64,000 bases of DNA from Methylophilus rhizosphaerae (GCF_900100975.1 NZ_FNFX01000002.1:496001-560000); one strand, 5' to 3'; counted from the first letter of the stretch, positions 19,567-27,738 are shown. Made by a program: numbers and translations. Notes: generated by a model from the letters alone, not told the origin.

Positions 19567-21765
19567 TTACGATGCCAGTGTTCCAGCCCGCGCCGCATGC
19601 AGCTTTCGGTAGCTGTCGATCAGGCGGTGATGCCTGTCCAGGCCTTCCAGTTTCATACTGGTGGGTGTCAGGCCATGGAAGCGTATGCTGCCCTCTACTG
19701 AACCGATCACGGCGTCCATGCGCGCATTGCCAAACATCTTGCGGAAGTTGACCTCGTAATCGGCCAGCTCCAGTGCATCATCCAGCAGCACTTCCAGCAC
19801 CACATTCAAGGCCTGGTAAAACAAGCCGCGCTCCAGCGTGTTGTCGTTGTATTGCAGGAAAGCACCTACCAGGTCGTGCGCTTCTTCAAACTGTTGCAAT
19901 GCCAGATGAATCAGCAGTTTCAGCTCCATCACGGTCAGTTGCCCCCAGTCGGTGTTCTCGTCAAACTCAATACCGATCAGGGTAGCGATATCACCGTAGT
20001 CATCCAGCTCGTTGTTCTCAAGACGTTCCAATAATGCTTCCAGGCTGGTATCGTCCAGCGTATGCAGGTTCAAGATATCTTTGCGGAACAGCAATGCCTT
20101 GTTGGTGTTATCCCATACCAGGTCTTCTACTGGATACACTTCAGAATATCCCGGCACCAGGATGCGGCACGCGGTTGCGCCCAATTGGTCATACACCGCC
20201 ACATAGGCTTCTTTGCCCATTTCAGCCAGCATGCCAAACATGGTTGCCGCTTCTTCGGCATTTGCATGCTCACCTTCACCGGAGAAATCCCACTCCACAA
20301 ATTCATAATCCGCTTTGGCGCTGAAAAACCGCCACGATACGATGCCGCTGGAATCAATAAAGTGTTCAACAAAGTTATTCGGCTCGGTTACCGCTTCACT
20401 GGCGAAAGTTGGTTGCGGCAAATCATTGAGGCCTTCAAAACTGCGGCCTTGCAACAGTTCGGTCAGGCTGCGCTCCAGCGCGACTTCCAGTGTCGGGTGT
20501 GCGCCAAACGAGGCAAACACACCGCCGGTACGCGGGTTCATCAGCGTGACACACATCACCGGGTATTGGCCGCCCAGTGAGGCATCTTTCACCAGCACAG
20601 GGAAACCCTGTTCCTCCAGCCCTTTGATACCGGCCACCACACCAGGATATTTTGCCAGTACGGCCTGCGGCACATCTGGCAAGGCGATTTCACCTTCGAT
20701 AATTTCTCGTTTGACTGCACGCTCAAAAATCTCAGACAAGCATTGCACCTGCGCTTCCACCAGCGTATTGCCGGCACTCATGCCATTGCTGACAAACAGG
20801 TTTTCCACCAGGTTAGTGGGGAAGTAGACAGTTTCGCCATCCGACTGCCGCACAAACGGCAGCGAACAGATACCGCGCTCTACATTGCCGGAATTGGTAT
20901 CAATGAGGTGGTAACCACGCAACTCGCCATCCGGGTTGTAAATCTCCAGCGTGTATTCATCCAGAATCTCTTTCGGTAACGCATCCTTGCGACCAGGCTT
21001 GAACCAGCGTTCGTTCGGGTAATGCACAAATTCGGCATTGGCAATCTCTTCACCCCAGTACGAACCGGCATAAAAATGGTTGTTACTCAGCCGCTCAATA
21101 TACTCGCCCAGTGCCGAGGCCAACGCGCTTTCCTTGGTAGCCCCTTTTCCGTTAGTGAAGCACATCGGCGAATGCGCATCGCGGATATGCAGCGACCACA
21201 CATGAGGCACAATATTGCGCCACGAAGCGATCTCGATCTTGATGCCCAGCCCCGCCAGTACGCTGGTCATATTGGCGATGGTTTGCTCCAGCGGTAAGTC
21301 TTTGCCAGTGATATAAGTCTGTGATTCAGCTGTCGTATCTACAGTTAGCAAAGCCTGCGCATCGGCATCCAGGTTTGTCACTTCTTCAATGATGAAATCC
21401 GGCCCCGCCTGCACCACTTTTTTCACGGTACAGCGGTCAATCGAACGCAAAATGCCAATACGGTCTTTGTCAGAAATATCGGTTGGTAACTCAATCTGAA
21501 TCTTGAAAATCTGCTTGTAGCGGTTTTCCGGGTCAACAATATTGTTGTGAGACAGACGGATATTGTCAGTCGGGATATTGCGCGTGCTGCAATACAGCTT
21601 CACAAAATAAGCCGCACACAAGGCCGATGAAGCCAGGAAATAATCGAACGGCCCAGGCGCCGAGCCATCGCCTTTATAGCGGATAGGCTGGTCGGCAATC
21701 ACCGTGAAGTCATCAAACTTGGCTTCAAGGCGGAGCTTATCGAGAAAATTGACTTTCACTTCCAT
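19567..21765 (-). CDS. OsmC-YcaO fusion protein
   Basis: A 732-residue two-domain protein. Residues about 1-135 are an OsmC-like domain (GDGSAPGPFDYFLASSALCAAY, with the resolving-type Cys). The remainder is a full YcaO protein close to E. coli YcaO: FTNGKGATKESALASALGEY, VSNGMSAGNT, GGQYPVMCVTLMNP and GAHPTLEVALERSLTELLQG. E. coli YcaO assists RimO in beta-methylthiolation of ribosomal protein S12 and binds ATP. The fused OsmC part suggests thiol or peroxide chemistry coupled to sulfur handling. This fusion is known in proteobacteria. The frame is open eight codons upstream, but ATG 21765 begins the OsmC domain. There is no good ribosome-binding site at either start. Confidence 0.9.
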   Translation of the reverse strand: MEVKVNFLDKLRLEAKFDDFTVIADQPIRYKGDGSAPGPFDYFLASSALCAAYFVKLYCSTRNIPTDNIRLSHNNIVDPENRYKQIFKIQIELPTDISDKDRIGILRSIDRCTVKKVVQAGPDFIIEEVTNLDADAQALLTVDTTAESQTYITGKDLPLEQTIANMTSVLAGLGIKIEIASWRNIVPHVWSLHIRDAHSPMCFTNGKGATKESALASALGEYIERLSNNHFYAGSYWGEEIANAEFVHYPNERWFKPGRKDALPKEILDEYTLEIYNPDGELRGYHLIDTNSGNVERGICSLPFVRQSDGETVYFPTNLVENLFVSNGMSAGNTLVEAQVQCLSEIFERAVKREIIEGEIALPDVPQAVLAKYPGVVAGIKGLEEQGFPVLVKDASLGGQYPVMCVTLMNPRTGGVFASFGAHPTLEVALERSLTELLQGRSFEGLNDLPQPTFASEAVTEPNNFVEHFIDSSGIVSWRFFSAKADYEFVEWDFSGEGEHANAEEAATMFGMLAEMGKEAYVAVYDQLGATACRILVPGYSEVYPVEDLVWDNTNKALLFRKDILNLHTLDDTSLEALLERLENNELDDYGDIATLIGIEFDENTDWGQLTVMELKLLIHLALQQFEEAHDLVGAFLQYNDNTLERGLFYQALNVVLEVLLDDALELADYEVNFRKMFGNARMDAVIGSVEGSIRFHGLTPTSMKLEGLDRHHRLIDSYRKLHAARAGTLAS

Positions 21766-21856
21766 GGGGAAAATTCCAGAATGCGGCAAAAACGCTGAGG
21801 GCGTTATTATCCCTCAACACAGGCATGCCGCCTAAACATAAATGGCAAGTGGCTGA

Positions 21857-22762
21857 TTAAATGTGCTTTTTAAATAACCCAGACTGAAAACTCCACGCCA
21901 CAAAGCGGCTTTGCTTCTGGCCTTGTGCCATCTCCACTGTTTTCACCGTCCTCGCCTGCACTTTCTTTAACTCGCGATACACCAACGGTAAATTAGTCGC
22001 TTTGGAAACCAATGTGGTAAACCACACGCACTGTTTGGCAAACTGCCTACTCTCGCTAATCATGGTGGTTAAAAACGCCGCCTCACCACCCTCACAGAAT
22101 AATTCATTAGACTGCCCGCCAAAATTCAGCGCTTGCGGCGGCCGCTTACCCAATCCCCGCCATTTGCGCTGTGTACCCGCCTGCGCTTCAGCGGCGGATG
22201 CATGAAAAGGCGGGTTACATAACGTGACGGTGAATTGCTCGCCCGGCAAAATCACGCCTTTAAAGATAGACTCTGGGTTAGCCTGCTGACGCAAACTAAT
22301 CTGCTGCTGCAAACCATTCGTCTCAATAATCTGCTGCGCATTACGCAAAGCCTTTGCATCAATATCCACGCCCACACATTGCCATCCATAAGCGTGCGAA
22401 GCAATCAGCGGATAAACCAGATTCGCACCAGTACCAATATCCAGCATACGCACTAGTTGATTAGTGCCACTTTCTGCCAATAAATCTGCCAAGTAATGCA
22501 CATAATCCGCCCGCCCAGGGATAGGCGGACATAAGTAATTCTTTGGAATATCCCACACCGCCACGCCGTAATACTGCTTGAGCAAAGCCTGATTCAAAGC
22601 CTTCACTGCCTGCGGGTTGGCAAAATCTATCGAGTCATCGCCATAAGCATTTGTTCGGACGTATTGAGATAGTGTTGGGTATGCTTGCACCAGCACAGAG
22701 AAATCATAGCCGGTGCGATGCAGATTACTTGGATGTAGGGTTGATGATGACTCAGACTTCAT
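21857..22762 (-). CDS. rlmF: 23S rRNA (adenine-N6) methyltransferase RlmF
   Basis: Methylates A1618 (E. coli numbering) of 23S rRNA. The 301-residue protein shows the family N-terminus (NLHRTGYDF), the SAM-binding LDIGTGANLVYPLI and the N6-methylase NPPF motif as CNPPFHASAAEA, followed by the KRPPQALNFGG segment. It marks the left border of the AT-rich Hxs island, whose last gene ends 113 bp upstream on the same strand. Confidence 0.93.
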   Translation of the reverse strand: MKSESSSTLHPSNLHRTGYDFSVLVQAYPTLSQYVRTNAYGDDSIDFANPQAVKALNQALLKQYYGVAVWDIPKNYLCPPIPGRADYVHYLADLLAESGTNQLVRMLDIGTGANLVYPLIASHAYGWQCVGVDIDAKALRNAQQIIETNGLQQQISLRQQANPESIFKGVILPGEQFTVTLCNPPFHASAAEAQAGTQRKWRGLGKRPPQALNFGGQSNELFCEGGEAAFLTTMISESRQFAKQCVWFTTLVSKATNLPLVYRELKKVQARTVKTVEMAQGQKQSRFVAWSFQSGLFKKHI

Positions 22763-22875
22763 GAAGGTAAAAACAAATGTGACCTAAATGGCAATCAATC
22801 ACTTACTGATAAACACCATTAAAAGTCTGGATTAACTGAGAGTAATTAAGACAACGAATTATACGCAACCATTTC

Positions 22876-23442
22876 TTAATTAGCCTCAACATCACAAGCA
22901 AACCCCCAACGCCCTTCTTTGATATTTACATATGGTCCAGTTACAGTTGCAAGAAAATACACAGCACTTTTTGGCTCATATTTAACAGTAAAACTAAAGT
23001 CGGTAGCATTCTCTTCATTCACACCATACGTTCCAACTAAACTAGTGGAGTCTGCTCCAACAAATTCCTTCCTTACAAGGAGCTTTTTATTTTTATCACT
23101 GACTGGCGAGAAGTAATTTTGTGCGCTCGTTAGAGACGCATCATCAATAGACCATGACTCAATTACAACTTTATTCACTACAAATGGAAGAGTACCTATG
23201 TTTTTTATCGTTACGCCTAAGCTTGCTAAACATATATCTTTCGCCGGTAATCTACTCCAATTAAGAAAACCCGTTGACGCGGTTCTGATTTCCAAAGGTT
23301 TTTCTATTTTTAAATATTTGGAATAGGCCCAAGCACCCGCAATAAGTATTGCAAGTATTTCAACGATATATTTAACAACTTCCAGAAAGTTTTTAGTTTT
23401 TGAAAATAACGACTTATGAGACTGCCTACGAAAGCGCCTCAT
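22876..23442 (-). CDS. Unrecognised membrane-anchored protein in the Hxs operon
   Basis: I do not recognise this 188-residue protein. The first 20 residues are strongly basic, one transmembrane helix follows at about 24-44 (VEILAILIAGAWAYSKYL), and the rest (about 50-188) looks like a compact beta-rich domain that the positive-inside rule places in the periplasm. It has two cysteines in that domain (about 71 and 184) and an IKNIGTLPFVVNKVVIESW stretch reminiscent of an immunoglobulin-like strand pattern. Its ATG overlaps the hxsC stop (ATGA), so it is translated with the Hxs operon, and it shares the island's AT-rich codon use. It is a candidate accessory component (for example a partner or anchor for mature HxsA) by context only. 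Confidence 0.7.
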   Translation of the reverse strand: MRRFRRQSHKSLFSKTKNFLEVVKYIVEILAILIAGAWAYSKYLKIEKPLEIRTASTGFLNWSRLPAKDICLASLGVTIKNIGTLPFVVNKVVIESWSIDDASLTSAQNYFSPVSDKNKKLLVRKEFVGADSTSLVGTYGVNEENATDFSFTVKYEPKSAVYFLATVTGPYVNIKEGRWGFACDVEAN

Positions 23443-24596
23443 AAAGGTCTTATGTGATCGCTGTAGCGATGCAACAAACTAGACGAAAAGAATCCACCAC
23501 ACTCGCTTGCTCTTTTACATCCCTCACACTCAGGCGCAAATTCATTCTTCCAGTCGGAAATGGATTTTCTATAAAAAGGCAGAATATCTTGATTAATAGT
23601 ACAAAGTTGATGATTATAAACAGACGTTGTTAACCCATAGCTAACCAGAATATTTACAGCATCACTCAGGATATCCTTGTACTCAAAAGGATCTATCCAT
23701 AAGCTATCAAGGTTTGCACGAGTAAAACCCATCATTTCTAATCCCATCAGCGCAACATGATCAACAAACAATAAATTGCGCCCAATAAACTCACATAGCT
23801 CTAACAAACCTTCTATTGATTGCTTGTGAATAACCACTCTGATTTCAACTTTTTGATTCAATCTTTTAAGATTTAAAACACCAGCCAACGTCTCGTCTAA
23901 TGCACCGGAACTTTGAACTATATAATCATGTGTTGAAGGGTATGATGAATAAATTGGGATACCTACCATCATGTCAAAGTGATTGATGTCGGCATATCTT
24001 TTAGCAAAATCTATGTTTTTGAAAGATCGGCCATTAGAAAGAATATGAATGCCAGTTTGTGGTAGATGGCTTTTAGTAAACTCTAATAACTCTAAAAACT
24101 TCTCTCCAAATAGCGTGGGCTCCCCTCCAGAAAAACCGATTTCTTTGGTGTTTTTGGGTATTAACTTGATGAGATCGAAAGCTTCACTTAATAAGTAGGA
24201 ATCATCGTGATTTTTAGGAGGTTGTGAACACATTAAACAATAATGATTACATTGCTCTGTAATCATTATCGTATTGTTAGTCGCCCTTTTACGGTATAGA
24301 ACTCGTATGTGTTCTTTATTTGGTGTGATACGAACAATATCTTCATCGTTTAAATAACTAAACTCATCTGGCAAAACAGTGAAATTTTCGCCCTGAGAGA
24401 ACTCAATATCATCAGCTAGAGACTCAAACGTAATGTAATGCGAAAATCCCTTTGGTGCATTCTTGGTCCTGGTAATGAATGCTTTATCGCTTCTTAAAAC
24501 TAGGGGTAAGTTTGGATTTGAGCTTAGCGCAAATAATTTTGCTTTTTCAGAAGTAAGTTGATGAACCTGGATTACCTTCCCCCCGAGTTTGATCAT
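23439..24596 (-). CDS. hxsC: His-Xaa-Ser system radical SAM maturase HxsC
   Basis: A 385-residue radical SAM enzyme. The 4Fe-4S/SAM motif CxxxCxxC is at 116-123 (EQCNHYCLMCSQPP) and is followed by the SAM-binding GFSGGEPTLF segment. The C-terminus has a further cysteine cluster (C357, C360, C366 in CEGCKRASECGGFF), suggesting an auxiliary cluster. The FVDHVALMGLEMMGF stretch and the pairing with HxsB, HxsD and a His-Xaa-Ser protein fit the HxsC family. It should act in the cytoplasm on the HxsA precursor. The chemistry is not established. The start overlaps the hxsB stop (ATGA), and the stop overlaps the next gene the same way. Confidence 0.88.
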   Translation of the reverse strand: MIKLGGKVIQVHQLTSEKAKLFALSSNPNLPLVLRSDKAFITRTKNAPKGFSHYITFESLADDIEFSQGENFTVLPDEFSYLNDEDIVRITPNKEHIRVLYRKRATNNTIMITEQCNHYCLMCSQPPKNHDDSYLLSEAFDLIKLIPKNTKEIGFSGGEPTLFGEKFLELLEFTKSHLPQTGIHILSNGRSFKNIDFAKRYADINHFDMMVGIPIYSSYPSTHDYIVQSSGALDETLAGVLNLKRLNQKVEIRVVIHKQSIEGLLELCEFIGRNLLFVDHVALMGLEMMGFTRANLDSLWIDPFEYKDILSDAVNILVSYGLTTSVYNHQLCTINQDILPFYRKSISDWKNEFAPECEGCKRASECGGFFSSSLLHRYSDHIRPL

Positions 24597-26050
24597 CTGT
24601 TAGCCCATCCAAGGAATAGTTTTTTTGTATCAGAATCATTTTCCATGAGGGTAATTAAGTGTTTAAAAATACTCATGTTCTTTTTGCAAAACTCTGACTC
24701 AGGCTTCCGCCCCAAAAAATCCTTATGTATTGCATGGTGATAAACTGGCTCGGAACCACAGTATGGCTCAAATGCACATTCAGAACACATTGGAGCACTC
24801 AGCGTAAAAGACTCTTCAATTGCATCAAGTAATTTGTCTGAGAGAATTATATCTTCGTAGGAGTCAGACAAAATATTACCTAATTCAAAAGTCTTATCCC
24901 CCATTTCAGCAAGCATTCTGCTTTCATCAGAAGCGTAAACTTTTCCGTCATAATTAAAAACAATTGCTGCAATTCCAATACCAGCAGGGTTCATTAAATC
25001 AACATATCCAGACTCTTGGGCAGTAAGAATTTTCTTCAAAATTAAACTGGAATAATACTCTGAGAACTCAACTCCATTTCGATTCAGTTCAATGATGTAA
25101 TCAAGGCCAGCTTTATAAAACTGTAACCATCGCTCGGTGTTGTAAGCCATAAATTTTTTTGTTTTTATCGCAAAACCGTACGGTGACAGTGGCCTTAAAA
25201 AAATACCCTTAAATCCTAGCTTTAAGTATTCGTCGATAATGTCTCTAACTTTATCTAGGCTCGACTCTGTTGTTGTCATCAAAGCGGAAACTTGATCATA
25301 GCCAAGCCGGTTTCTAGCTCGCTCTAATCCGGCAATGAATCTTTGGTAGCTATCTTTGTTTGGTCTTGGTCTATTTGAATTATGTAGAACCTCAGGACCA
25401 TCTAGTGAAGTTGAAAGCTGAATTTTATGTAACTTGCAAAAGTCTAGAATTTCATCAGTTATTAACGAAAGGGTTGTGGCAATTACAAAAGCAAGATCTC
25501 TATTTACAATCTGATTTCTAATCTCAGCAGATTCAACAATATATTTGATAAGTTCAAAATTCAGTAATGGCTCGCCGCCTTGAAATTCAATCTTTATCGC
25601 TGGAGATGGAGACTTGAATACAAAATCAAGAGATTTGTCAGCCATTTCCTTAGTCATATCAAATGAAGATTTATCTTCTGACTGCCTGGAAACTTGGCAA
25701 TATGGACAACTATGATCGCAGCGAAGTGTAACAACAAAGATATGTAGATTAGTAAATTGAGAAAGCCTGGATAATTTTGTTCTCAGTTTCAAAGCCAACA
25801 ATTCAACTGGTGACTTTTCTTTAGGTAATCTGATGAAGTGCTTTGACCTTAATTGAGAATATAAGCGGTTCGTAACATTTAGCTTCCGATGAACCAATCC
25901 ATCTAAATCATCCCGATCAATGAGCAGATATTCGCCAACAAGATTAGTGATGATATAACTTTCGTCATCGAATCTATCAAACTTAAAGGGTAACAACTCA
26001 TAAGATGAGTCTTCTGCAGAATAGCTTTCAAGCCCTTTAAACTTACTCAA
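24593..26050 (-). CDS. hxsB: His-Xaa-Ser system radical SAM maturase HxsB
   Basis: A 485-residue radical SAM peptide maturase. The N-terminal region (YELLPFKFDRF, then YIITNLVGEYLLI) matches the recognition region expected of HxsB proteins. The CxxxCxxC motif is C111, C115, C118 (LRCDHSCPYCQVS). QGGEPLLNFELI and TSLDGP are typical of anSME/SPASM-type maturases, and the C-terminal cysteines (C422, C425, C431, C455) indicate auxiliary 4Fe-4S binding. The start is an unusual TTG that overlaps the end of hxsD by 8 bp. No better ATG or GTG preserves the conserved N-terminus, so translation is probably coupled. Confidence 0.9.
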   Translation of the reverse strand: MSKFKGLESYSAEDSSYELLPFKFDRFDDESYIITNLVGEYLLIDRDDLDGLVHRKLNVTNRLYSQLRSKHFIRLPKEKSPVELLALKLRTKLSRLSQFTNLHIFVVTLRCDHSCPYCQVSRQSEDKSSFDMTKEMADKSLDFVFKSPSPAIKIEFQGGEPLLNFELIKYIVESAEIRNQIVNRDLAFVIATTLSLITDEILDFCKLHKIQLSTSLDGPEVLHNSNRPRPNKDSYQRFIAGLERARNRLGYDQVSALMTTTESSLDKVRDIIDEYLKLGFKGIFLRPLSPYGFAIKTKKFMAYNTERWLQFYKAGLDYIIELNRNGVEFSEYYSSLILKKILTAQESGYVDLMNPAGIGIAAIVFNYDGKVYASDESRMLAEMGDKTFELGNILSDSYEDIILSDKLLDAIEESFTLSAPMCSECAFEPYCGSEPVYHHAIHKDFLGRKPESEFCKKNMSIFKHLITLMENDSDTKKLFLGWANR

Positions 26051-26345
26051 TTTCTTGCAAATCCGTATTCAAGAAAGTGGCACTCAGTATTAAATTTCTT
26101 ACAGTCTCAGTTTCTTTGGAAATCAATTGGCGTAAGTGCTGATCAAGAATTTCCTTCTTAAAATCTGCCTCTATTTTTTTGAGGTGTAGTTCTGAGTGAT
26201 CCCCATCAAAGGTGATACGGCAAAGTATCGATTTATCATTTAACTCAAAATCAACCGAAAGTTTATTGATAAATCGATATGCCGCTTTCTGTATTGTTTC
26301 AACAGAATAAACACGCTCATCAAATGTGAGCGTCGTGGTGTTCAT
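26043..26345 (-). CDS. hxsD: His-Xaa-Ser system protein HxsD
   Basis: About 100 residues, soluble, no signal peptide. The C-terminal half (FKKEILDQHLRQLISKETETVRNLIL, read as two motifs) has the pattern of the HxsD family, whose members always accompany the HxsB/HxsC pair and may act as a precursor-recognition or scaffold subunit. That role is inferred. A GTG lying directly against the hxsA stop (26351) would add two residues. ATG 26345 is taken as start, and neither has a strong ribosome-binding site, which suggests coupling to hxsA. Its end overlaps the hxsB TTG. Confidence 0.85.
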   Translation of the reverse strand: MNTTTLTFDERVYSVETIQKAAYRFINKLSVDFELNDKSILCRITFDGDHSELHLKKIEADFKKEILDQHLRQLISKETETVRNLILSATFLNTDLQEIE

Positions 26346-26351
26346 ACTCAC

Positions 26352-26633
26352 TTAATAACCTGATGAGTGTGAACGATGTGAGGAGTGTGAGCTATGTGAG
26401 GAATGTGAGTAGTGATCAGCATAAAAAACACCGTCACTATTAGGTTTTAAAATGAACTTCAGTGCAGTTTTGTCACTAAAGTCGAATTTATTTACTTGCC
26501 CACTTTCAACTTCGAGCAAGTTAGACTTGGACTGATCATCTATTGAAACACTCTCAATAGATTTAGCATTTGATTGATTTGTTGTTAATGCGCTTGCTAA
26601 CACCGCTAAAGGTAAAAGATATTTTCTTTTCAT
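26352..26633 (-). CDS. hxsA: His-Xaa-Ser repeat protein HxsA (probable modified substrate)
   Basis: A 93-residue precursor-like protein. Residues 1-23 look like a Sec signal peptide (MKRKYLLPLAVLASALTTNQ, cleavage near Ala-23). A ~45-residue linker (DKTALKFILKPNSDGVFYA at its end) follows, and the C-terminus is six consecutive His-Xaa-Ser units (residues 74-91) ending in Gly-Tyr. His-Xaa-Ser proteins are the presumed substrates of HxsB and HxsC. The histidines could be cross-linked or modified, or could bind metal after modification. It is the first gene of the operon, preceded by a long AT-rich region. The Xaa residues (Tyr, Ser, Ser, Ser, Arg, Ser) are dominated by Ser. Confidence 0.9.
   Translation of the reverse strand: MKRKYLLPLAVLASALTTNQSNAKSIESVSIDDQSKSNLLEVESGQVNKFDFSDKTALKFILKPNSDGVFYADHYSHSSHSSHSSHRSHSSGY
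26361..26414 (-). repeat. Six 9-bp units encoding His-Xaa-Ser
   Basis: The coding strand reads CAY-NNN-TCA six times. The third codon is TCA in every unit, the His codon varies between CAC and CAT, and the middle codon varies freely (TAC, TCC, AGC, TCC, CGT, TCA). The constancy of His and final Ser with a variable middle position suggests selection on the motif and not only recent slippage. Confidence 0.9.
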
Positions 26634-27038
26634 GATTTAGCTCCCCTATTAATATTGGTATTTTTCAAGAAAATTATCATGGAATTTATATAGGCGTCCA
26701 TAAACCATCATTTCAAATAAGGTTAAAACAATGTAAAAAATCGTATGCCAAAAAACTTAGCTTGTTTCTTTAAAAGTTGTTTCTAATAAATCAATAAGTT
26801 AGAAATAACTCAGCATCATTTATTTCTATCAAATAAAAATAAATGTTTAGGCATAAATACAAATGCTAGTTAGCTGAGAAATCGAAGTTAATTTATGCAA
26901 AACCCCTATTAAAGTATTGAATTAGATAGCAAAACAGCACCTTCTTTGTATATACATGCACAAAAATCTCTGTTATGGTAGCAATTATTAGAAAAATTAC
27001 GGTGTTTTACACCGATAGAGATTTAGGGTGGCGTGCCA
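26634..27038. other. AT-rich intergenic region upstream of hxsA and the 69-residue gene
   Basis: About 400 bp without a credible gene, clearly richer in A and T than the flanking chromosome. It must contain the hxsA promoter (leftward) and the promoter of the small rightward gene at 27039. I see many TATAAT-like and TTTATTT-like strings but no single convincing promoter, no tRNA, and no insertion-sequence ends or obvious direct repeats that would explain the island. Confidence 0.5.
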
Positions 27039-27248
27039 ATGATAGATATTTCGGGAAAGTATTTATACACCATTCGCAGCGCAAATGGTGTGCTGGTTGA
27101 GAACTTGCAGATCTACGGGAAATCCCGCGCGGAAGCTGATCAGAAAATCCGACAAATGTATTGGCGCTGTGAGATCTTGAGTTGTATACCGGTGGCGGAT
27201 TTAAGTGTGCGGGCACCGCATCTGAAAATGCAGTGGGTGCGGCCTTAA
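27039..27248 (+). CDS. Small conserved-looking protein of unknown function
   Basis: A 69-residue soluble protein, not recognised. It starts MIDISGKYLYTIRSANG and contains GKSRAEADQKIRQMYWRCEI, suggesting a short beta strand pair followed by a helix, with two cysteines. The ATG at 27039 is chosen over a GTG six bases earlier because AGGGTGG lies about eight bases upstream of the ATG. A rho-independent terminator follows. A good ribosome-binding site, a terminator and base composition like the core genome support a real gene. Confidence 0.65.
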   Translation: MIDISGKYLYTIRSANGVLVENLQIYGKSRAEADQKIRQMYWRCEILSCIPVADLSVRAPHLKMQWVRP

Positions 27249-27294
27249 CAAGGTAGGATAGGCTGGCGTTAAGAACCAGCTGGCAGTGTAAACT

Positions 27295-27327
27295 CAAAAA
27301 GCGCTTGGATTCCAGGCGCTTTTTTTA
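27295..27327 (+). terminator. Rho-independent terminator after the 69-residue gene
   Basis: AAAAAGCGC-TTGG, a three-base loop and CCAG-GCGCTTTTTTT form a long stem with flanking A and T tracts, so it can work in both directions between the small rightward gene and the leftward ferredoxin gene that ends at 27331. Confidence 0.9.
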
Positions 27328-27330
27328 TGG

Positions 27331-27738
27331 TTAAAACAATGAGAGGTTGTTTGCCAGCACCGTGGATTTGATTCTTTTCTTGCGTGGTGCTTTTTTCTTT
27401 TTGCCTGGCTCTGGCGGCAAGATATCGAACAGCGATTGCTGCGCCTGGAACATATCGTCTTGCGCACTGGTATCAAGCAGCTCTGGCCTTAACTCACATT
27501 CAATACGGATATCTGATGTTGGTATGCAGCAGCATGGCAATATTTCATCGGCGGCGATGAAGGCGAGTGGTTGCTCAAGATATTGCACCTCGCCCGCCAG
27601 CATGCGCACGCGGCAGGCACCGCAAAAGCCGCTCCTGCATTGATACTCTATCTCATGCCCGGTGCGCTCGAGGCCTTCGAGCAGTGTTTCCTGCGGGATA
27701 AGATTAAAGCGTAGGTGCTGGCTTTGTACAGTATTCAC
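27331..27738 (-). CDS. 2Fe-2S ferredoxin of the class I ribonucleotide reductase locus
   Basis: A 135-residue protein whose first ~85 residues are a plant-type ferredoxin with CRSGFCGACRVRM (Cys-x4-Cys-x2-Cys) and a fourth ligand in ILPCCC. It is related to E. coli YfaE, which restores the di-iron tyrosyl radical cofactor of NrdB. Unlike YfaE (about 84 residues) it has a ~50-residue C-terminal extension ending in a Lys/Arg cluster (GKKKKAPRKKRIKS). The start is GTG at 27738. It is the third gene after nrdA-nrdB, separated from nrdB by a short repeat remnant. Confidence 0.87.
   Translation of the reverse strand: MNTVQSQHLRFNLIPQETLLEGLERTGHEIEYQCRSGFCGACRVRMLAGEVQYLEQPLAFIAADEILPCCCIPTSDIRIECELRPELLDTSAQDDMFQAQQSLFDILPPEPGKKKKAPRKKRIKSTVLANNLSLF

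Noticed and set aside
26361-26414. Possible CRISPR-like array
   Set aside because: The units are 9 bp with no spacers and encode the His-Xaa-Ser tail of hxsA.
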